Source: Flammulina velutipes
Lineage: Eukaryota > Basidiomycota > Agaricomycetes > Agaricales > Physalacriaceae
NCBI GenBank assembly: GCA_011800155.1
Contig: CM022370.1
Span: 1-64,000, forward strand
Reading direction: 5' to 3'
DNA length: 64,000 nucleotides
Of this stretch, positions 57,950 through 64,000 are shown one piece after another. The notes below the pieces were generated by a model. The model searched no databases and was not told where the DNA came from. It was given only the letters and a program-made list of their open reading frames with translations. Made by a program: the position numbers and the translations under genes. The stretch's first letter is position 1. Each line of letters starts with the position of its first letter.

Positions 57950-60360
57950 GACAGCCACGAGGAAGAAATGTCAAGCCGACGGTATCGTTGTGGCTACGCC
58001 CTACTGGTACGAAAGACACGCTCGAGGAATTGATCCGTTTCGAACTAACCAGTAAACAGAAGGAGAGATGCTCAAGAAAGGTGTTCTATCGCCCCGACGA
58101 TTTGTGACAAAGCCATGACAGAAGAAGATAAACGTTCCCGCATAATAGCCATATGTTTGTACGTCTTCCCCGTCCGACGACTTTTAGCACCTGCGTTGGA
58201 CTGTCAGATGCGCAGAGAATGGTGTAAATACAAGTTTACCGCATTCCAAGGTGTCAGGGTAGCAGCGTCGCCAATATCTTTCAGAGTATCTTTTGATCCG
58301 GGGAAGACGAGGAACTTCAGCGCTTGAGCATGGAATCCCAGGAGTCCAGTATCCCAGCATCAACTGAGCAGAATCAAGTCATACCTGTTCTTTCTATGTG
58401 TTGTTCGTGTTCTCGGCTAGCCATCAGTTACGAGAATAGTGGAACCTGAAACCATATTTAGAGAAGGAACAGCAATGCGGTTTCGTGGGTGATGCTACTT
58501 AACAAATGTTACGTTCGACGGGGATGATTGCGTGAACGCAGGCTGAGAAATATCGAAGTCGCAAGTCTTGGACTAGATCGGAAAGAATGTACCAAACGAA
58601 TCGGCTAGGAAGCCACTGATACACCGCACTGGTAGGAAGACCTTTGTTGCCCGCCGGGAAGGATATTTCGCGGAGCCGCAGGCGATGCAACTGCATCTCC
58701 CACATAGCGTCTTCGAAATCCGGCAGGAAAGCAAAGCGCTTATGCATACGTCGAAAAGCGTAAGCATCCGAAATTGACGGACACGGCACTCCGTATGGTC
58801 AGAGTAGCAAGAAATGCGAGAATGGATCTGGAGCTGGGCGCGACGAATGTCATCGACGGCAAATGGATAGTCGTATCTGCGTTGACTGCTGTTGACTTGG
58901 ATGACCAGGTAGTCCTGGGGCAGATCGTCGCACAGAAAGGCTCGTCCAGAATATCAGAGGCGTGAAGAGGTCGGGAAGGCACTGCATGCGGTGGGCGGAG
59001 ATTCGCTCTCTTCCCAGACGTCAGGCGAAGGGGATGGAATGGAAGTGGGGGTGAAAGCATCAGACCATCAGGCAAATAGATTCCGGAGCGGGACGAAGAA
59101 AGAGACGAGTGCTCCTCGAAACGTTGGACGAGAATTTCAAGTCTGGCGCAGGAGCGACCATGATGGCGAAGGCAAGGATGTATGGTACGCATGGAATGGA
59201 ATGAATCTATGCAATTGTTAGGAATGGAAAGGATAGCCGATCAAGAAGGCAAGCACATACATGTTGCCACGCGTCTGCCTGCGCCTCCAAGGGGGAAATA
59301 TCTCGGACGCGACGGATTATCGCACAGCGGGATCCTGGCCATCATGGATCCGTCTACAAAGTCCATGACTCTAGACACGACAAGACGTCGGCGAGCTAGA
59401 CGATGTCGATATCCGGGGGAGAGGGTCGACAATGGGGGCTTCTTCATCTGCTCGTGCGCGTCTTGGTATATCAGGCGCCTCGCGACTTTGCGGCGAAAAT
59501 TAGCGCTCGTAGTAGTGCGAATGGGCGGGTCGGGAGATAGCGGCCTGCATCTTTTGCGAGAAGACGGCGAGCGCTAGGGCTCTCACAAGCAAGAGGTTAT
59601 CACAAGAGAGTTGTATGCACGTTGCTAGGCGCCGACTAGGATTACATTAGATATGGGTCAAGATATGCGGCATGAAAGGACGCACAACGCTCCCATCCGT
59701 CTCTCGCCTCTGGTATTTCATCTTCCTAGTACATGCGAAGATCATAGCTTTGAAGTCTTGGGTCCTACGTCGATGTCGATTTCATGATCCAACGTGACGC
59801 CTACGTGGCCATTATTAGACGAAGTCGTAAATAGGGCAATCAAATAGTACGAACGATAGCGCGTATACATCAGACTGACAGCAGGCGTAGCCAAGGACAG
59901 GGAATCTGGAGGAATCCGAGGCTTCGAAAGCCGCCATGACGGGAGAAAACAGGGGCTATTGTATGTCCAGGCTTGGCATCAACCTGATCTCAGACCGTAT
60001 GTGGACCGTTCCTCCATGAAAACCACTCACCTTGCGCGCAGATAGATCGCTATGAATGCATAACAATAGGATAAACCCAACAGCAGAAATGTGACTATCC
60101 AACGGGGAGCAGTGGATTTAACAGACACGCTTCGATCAATCACTTGGCTTTTGACAATAACCACCACGCCTATGAATTACTGCTGTTTTATTCGACTCCT
60201 TTTCGCTGGCTTCTCCTTCTAAGTGCTTGTACTTGACTATCTGATACGTCGCAGAGATGATACACGTCGGGATCCTTGCCAGAGTATCAACATGGTCTAT
60301 CTCTCTTGTCTCTACCCAAATTCTTCGCAGTATTCCCAAATACACAAATCATACATTCTG
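57950..60360. repeat. Diverged tandem duplication, copy A
   Basis: Matches copy B (from 61829) along its length with many substitutions and indels; the offset falls from about 3.88 kb to 3.67 kb across the copy. Shared landmarks are GAGGAAGAAATGTCAAGCCG, CGGAGCCGCAGGCGATGCAA and TTGACAATAACCACCACG. Minus-strand coding remains include YWRRCYPDTLECGKL, LHRLRLREI, and CCQSDVYALSFVLFDC, the last recalling the DVYA motif of protein kinase subdomain IX. Frames are broken, so I call no gene. Confidence 0.75.
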
Positions 60361-60490
60361 AGACAAAGGGACTACTACAAGTACATTCGGTCGCGGTAAA
60401 TGGGTAAGCTATTGGTTATCATAAAAGTTGGTCGTAACTGAAGTTCAATGATACAGAGAGGAGAAGGAAAAAATTGTCGCTGGCCTAAGC

Positions 60491-61740
60491 CTAATCCCTG
60501 TCCGTCGTTATCCCTGGGGCGGGTCTCGTACCACTTGGGGGAGGGTACCCATCTGTCTCGGAGAACGACCTGCTGCGCTTCGTCGAATGCCTTGCAGGCT
60601 CTCCAACCCCCGTATTATGTATCGTGAGAGCAGAGTTCTTCCGCGGGGCGTGGTCTGCAAGCGGCCGAGACGGGTCGATGTCCTGCATTGGTAATCGCTC
60701 CCAGTCCTTCATCTCAAAGCTTGAAGGCAGAGATGACTCGATTTTCTGCACTCGGGGCTGTTCACAATCATCTTTGCCGTCTATCGCGCCGAATGCTGGT
60801 TTCAGCGAAATAGGAGGATGAGACGACTGAACCTTCCGGGATCCAGTATGCTTCGATCTCGTAACCTTCGACCGTGTAGACTGGTCAGTCAGACCATATC
60901 GTGGATCCAGCGAACGAGGAGACGGCTCGACGTTCTGCGAGCGGGACCGTTCCGAGTTGACTGTAGTACCCTTCTTCAACGCAGGCTGATTCTGGTTCTC
61001 CTCCTCCTCCATCCCCAAGCGCGGATTCAGTGCAACTTTCTCGGTCAGCACCCGAGCCACTTCGGGGAATATGCTTCGAATAAAGACGCCGTTATCGTCA
61101 ACATCCACTACATTGACGATGAAATGGCGGCCATGGTGGAACACTCGCTTGCTGTGAGGCGTCTCCCACCGGGACGGGAGGGGCGGAGTTCGATTATCGC
61201 GCACCATTTGGCGTAGGACAGATCAATGGAGAGGTCTGATGCTTCAGCGCGGGATGGTTCGAAGATTGTTTGATGCCCGAGCTGTCAGTAGGCGCCGCAA
61301 GATCCTCTTTTGTCGCAGGTCTGACGTTCTGTGCCGCCTTCCCCCCCTTCTGTCGTCCTCTAGCTGCTTTGTCGGCTTTTGCTGCTGCCTTTCCCGCAGC
61401 CTTCTCCTTCTCCACAGCCTTCCTCAACGCCAATTCCTGAACCGCCTTCTCCCTCTTCTTAGTCCCCTTCCTCGCTCCTCCCGTGTCCTCCCGTTTCAAT
61501 GGTGCAAACTTCACCCCGGATGCGCCTCATGATGTTCCTTCTTCAGCCTCTTCGCCTCTTTCTTCCAAGGTTCGTTCTCTTCTTGACCGAGAGCATTCCA
61601 AGCTTCGCTGGCATTGCTAGTTATAGCACGGGTCCCTCCTCTTTGACAGTCTTGCGGAACTCTTCGAGAAATATGAAATAACAGTTCTTGGGGCGAAGGA
61701 TTTTATCGTTTTGAGCGATGGGTTCGTTGTTGGTGGTTGC
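60491..61740 (-). pseudogene. HMG-box protein, frameshifted
   Basis: The minus strand encodes ILRPKNCYFIFLEEFRKTVK, then SNASEAWNALG and PWKKEAKRLKKEHHEAHPG, a typical HMG-box core (FIxFxxEFR ... W ... PW ... A). Three frame changes break it: near 61625 between the first helix and SNASEAW, near 61515 after HEAHPG, and near 61207 before the C-terminal part. No ATG precedes the box. Downstream come a Lys/Ala-rich segment (KKREKAVQELALRKAVEKEK) and a Ser/Arg/Pro-rich tail ending at 60491. HMG-box proteins bend DNA as transcription or chromatin factors. The gene lies between the two tandem copies. Confidence 0.66.
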
Positions 61741-61828
61741 TATGGTTCAGATAACGGCGTGTAGAGAGATAGTAGCGCTGTGTAATAGGAAGAAATGTAG
61801 AACGAAAAGCGCTGATAAAGGCTCATCG

Positions 61829-64000
61829 ACGACCGCGAGGAAGAAATGTCAAGCCGGCGGTATCGTTGTTGGTACTCAGTACACGCTTGAGGAATGGATA
61901 CGTGTCGGGTTAGAAGGGGAACCGATACGGAATAAAGGCGTTCCAAGGACCCGGTCTTGTCAAAAAACGATAGCAATTCGACGATTCAGAGACTTACTCA
62001 TGGCAAAGCCATGGCAAAAGAAGCGACGTGTTCGTGCATGCTCGTATGATGTTGCATGCCTTACCATCTTCAGTCGGATGTCGGAAGGGTGTAGAGATGA
62101 GTTTACCGCAATCAAGGGTGTCAGAGCAGTGTCGCCAATATTGTTCGTTACCTCCTGTGAGACGAAGGACTTCAACATGGTACTATTAGTCGAGCTGGGT
62201 GAGTATAATTAAACCTGGAGCGATGTTTAGAGAAAATATGTCAACAATGGGACCGATGCTAACCAATTGTGACGAAAGGAATAAGCGGAAAGGCATGGCT
62301 GTCAGCTGAGGAATATCAAAATGGGGAGTCTTTGACTGAATCGGCAAGGATTCGACCAGGAAGTCACTGATATACTTCCTTGGTACGAAGACCTCTTCTC
62401 CGCCGGAAAGAATATTTCGCGGAGCCGCAGGCGATGCAACTGCACCGCCCGCATAGCTTCTTTGAAATCCGGCGGAAAAGCGTCTGGAGAAAGCAAGGCG
62501 CGCTTCTGTATGCGTCGAACGGTGTAAGTATCCGATATTGACGGACGAGCTACCTCGTATGCGAGATGTCGAGAAAATGAAGCTGGGAGCGACGAATGCC
62601 ATCCCTGGCAGATGTGTAGTCGTCTCTGCATTGACTGTTGTTGACGGCAATCATGGGACAGAGATCGCGATGCAGAAGGCGGCGATTGCGCATCCAGGTA
62701 AACCCTTCATTCTAGGATATCAAAGGCATGAAAAGGTCAGGGAGGCAGTTGAACGCGCAATGCATGCAGTCGGCAGAGACGCGCTCTCTCCCCCAGACGT
62801 AGGAATGAAATTGGGGATGAACTCGATGCGAAAGTGTCCAACGATCTGTTTAATAGTGTCCAGAGCAAGATAGGGAAGGAGACGAGCGGTCGGGTCTAGT
62901 CTGGCGCAGGAGTGAGAACGACCGCGAAGACGATGATGCAAAGTTATGTAATGAATCTAAGTGAATGTTAGAGATGAAAAGGATAGCCGATGAAGCACGC
63001 ACATACATGTTTCCACGCGTCTGTCTGCGACTCCGGGGATATATCTTGGACGTGTCGGGTTCGCGCACAGCGGGAGCTTGGCCATCATGGATCCGACGGC
63101 GTAAGGGGGCGAGCGAGGTGATGTCGAAATCTGGAGGATAATGCTGCTCGTGAAGGTGTCCTTGGGATATCGAGCACCTCGCGACTTTGCAATCAAAACT
63201 AGCGCTCGTAGTAGTGCAATGGGGGAATCGGGTTACTAGCGAGGTGCATGCATCTTTCGCAGGCAGACGGAGAGCGCTCTAATGTATACGGTTATCGAGC
63301 ACCAGAGCGTGTTGCTAGGCCCTGTTGCCTAGTTTTCCGTTAGATGTAGGTCAAGAAGAGGTAGGAAAGGACGCACAAGGAGGATCCCTGTCCCGTACAT
63401 CTCTCGTCTTTCGTCCTCCGAGGACCTACCCAGGCAAGGACCATGACTAAGTCGTCCGTGACGCCGGCTAGCCATCTACGTTGTCGTCAGCCAGTCGCCA
63501 AGAGGGCAATCAAATACGAACAATAGCGCGTACGCATCGTACTGACAGCAGGCGTAGCCAACGACGGGGAATCTAGAGGAATCCGATACCTCGAAAGTCG
63601 CCATGGGGGGAGAAAGCAAGAGCGGTTGTATGTCCAGGTTTGGCATCAACTTGATCACAGACGTATGCGTTCCTCCATGAATAGCTCTCACCTTGCGCAC
63701 AGATAAATTGCTATGAATGCAGAACAATAGGATAAACCCAGTAGCAAAAACGCGACCATCCAACGGGAAGCAGTGGATTTAACGGACACGCTCCCGAGTC
63801 GATCATTCACTTGGTTCTTGACAATAACCACCACGACTAGGACTTGCTGTTGTTTTATTCGACTCCCTTTCGCTGGCTTCTCCTTCTAAGTGCTTGTCCT
63901 TGACTATCTGATACGTCGCGGAGATGATCTACATCGGGATCCTTGCCAGAGTCTCATCATGGTCTATTTTTCTTGTCTCTTCCCAAACGTTTTCTTCGCG
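61829..64000. repeat. Diverged tandem duplication, copy B (runs off the window)
   Basis: Second copy of the 57950-60360 segment, reaching the window end. Equivalent minus-strand remains are YWRHCSDTLDCGKLISTPF, QLHRLRLREIFFPAEK, GSMMAKLPLCANPTRPRYIP and GYACCQYDAYALLFVF. As in copy A, they are split by stops and frame changes. Confidence 0.75.

Noticed and set aside
58574..58789. ORFs in the tandem duplication as real genes
   Set aside because: Equivalent frames are broken at different places in the two copies and no splice model joins them.
1..64000. tRNA or rRNA genes
   Set aside because: None noticed by eye. A covariance-model scan would be needed to exclude a tRNA.

Overview
The window reads as one end of a chromosome from a filamentous basidiomycete, most likely an agaricomycete (mushroom-forming fungus). 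The first 60 bases are telomeric repeats (C-rich strand CCCTAA with extra C). Genes are split by many short GT-AG introns of about 45-60 nt. Typical families are present: an F-box/LRR-like protein, a myosin-motor chitin synthase relic, transportin and an HMG-box relic. The species cannot be told from the sequence alone. All gene models below were made by hand: exons were joined only where splice sites and phase agreed, and totals were checked for divisibility by three.

Layout. (1) 0-21 kb, subtelomere proper: four large genes all transcribed towards the telomere: an unknown 742-aa protein whose stop codon lies inside the telomere repeat, an SNF2-type helicase, an unknown 623-aa protein and a ~1950-aa RecQ helicase of the telomere-linked type. 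Between them, and inside two introns, lies a family of 19-bp palindromes with compensated base changes, plus a perfect 46-bp palindrome, a 57-bp-arm hairpin and a short interstitial telomere-like tract. (2) 21-30.5 kb: F-box protein, small unknown genes, a frameshifted gene, a phosphotransferase (APH) fold gene and an 877-aa protein with KOW-like segments. (3) 31-45 kb, plus strand: a small gene that looks like a 5' duplicate of its neighbour; a 1476-aa gene joining a 2OG-Fe(II) oxygenase-like domain (TET/JBP-like in layout) to nuclear signals and a chromodomain-like segment; and a 32-exon, 2152-aa unknown nuclear-looking protein. A motif with a CRE-like TGACGT core recurs upstream of the RecQ gene, the small gene and the oxygenase gene. 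(4) 45-52 kb: decayed zone with a 219-aa gene and its broken copy, an ATGGCAAA/TTTGCCAT inverted-module array, 140-bp direct repeats, a truncated chitin synthase motor domain and a small secreted protein. (5) 53-56 kb: complete transportin (karyopherin beta-2), the first clear housekeeping gene. (6) 57-64 kb: two diverged ~2.3-kb tandem copies flanking an HMG-box pseudogene.

The most interesting reading is that the first 45 kb holds a co-resident set of chromatin and DNA-processing genes (SNF2, RecQ, oxygenase plus chromodomain, KOW protein, large unknowns), partly sharing a promoter motif and embedded in palindromic DNA. Whether they act together, move together, or simply share a subtelomeric niche cannot be decided here.
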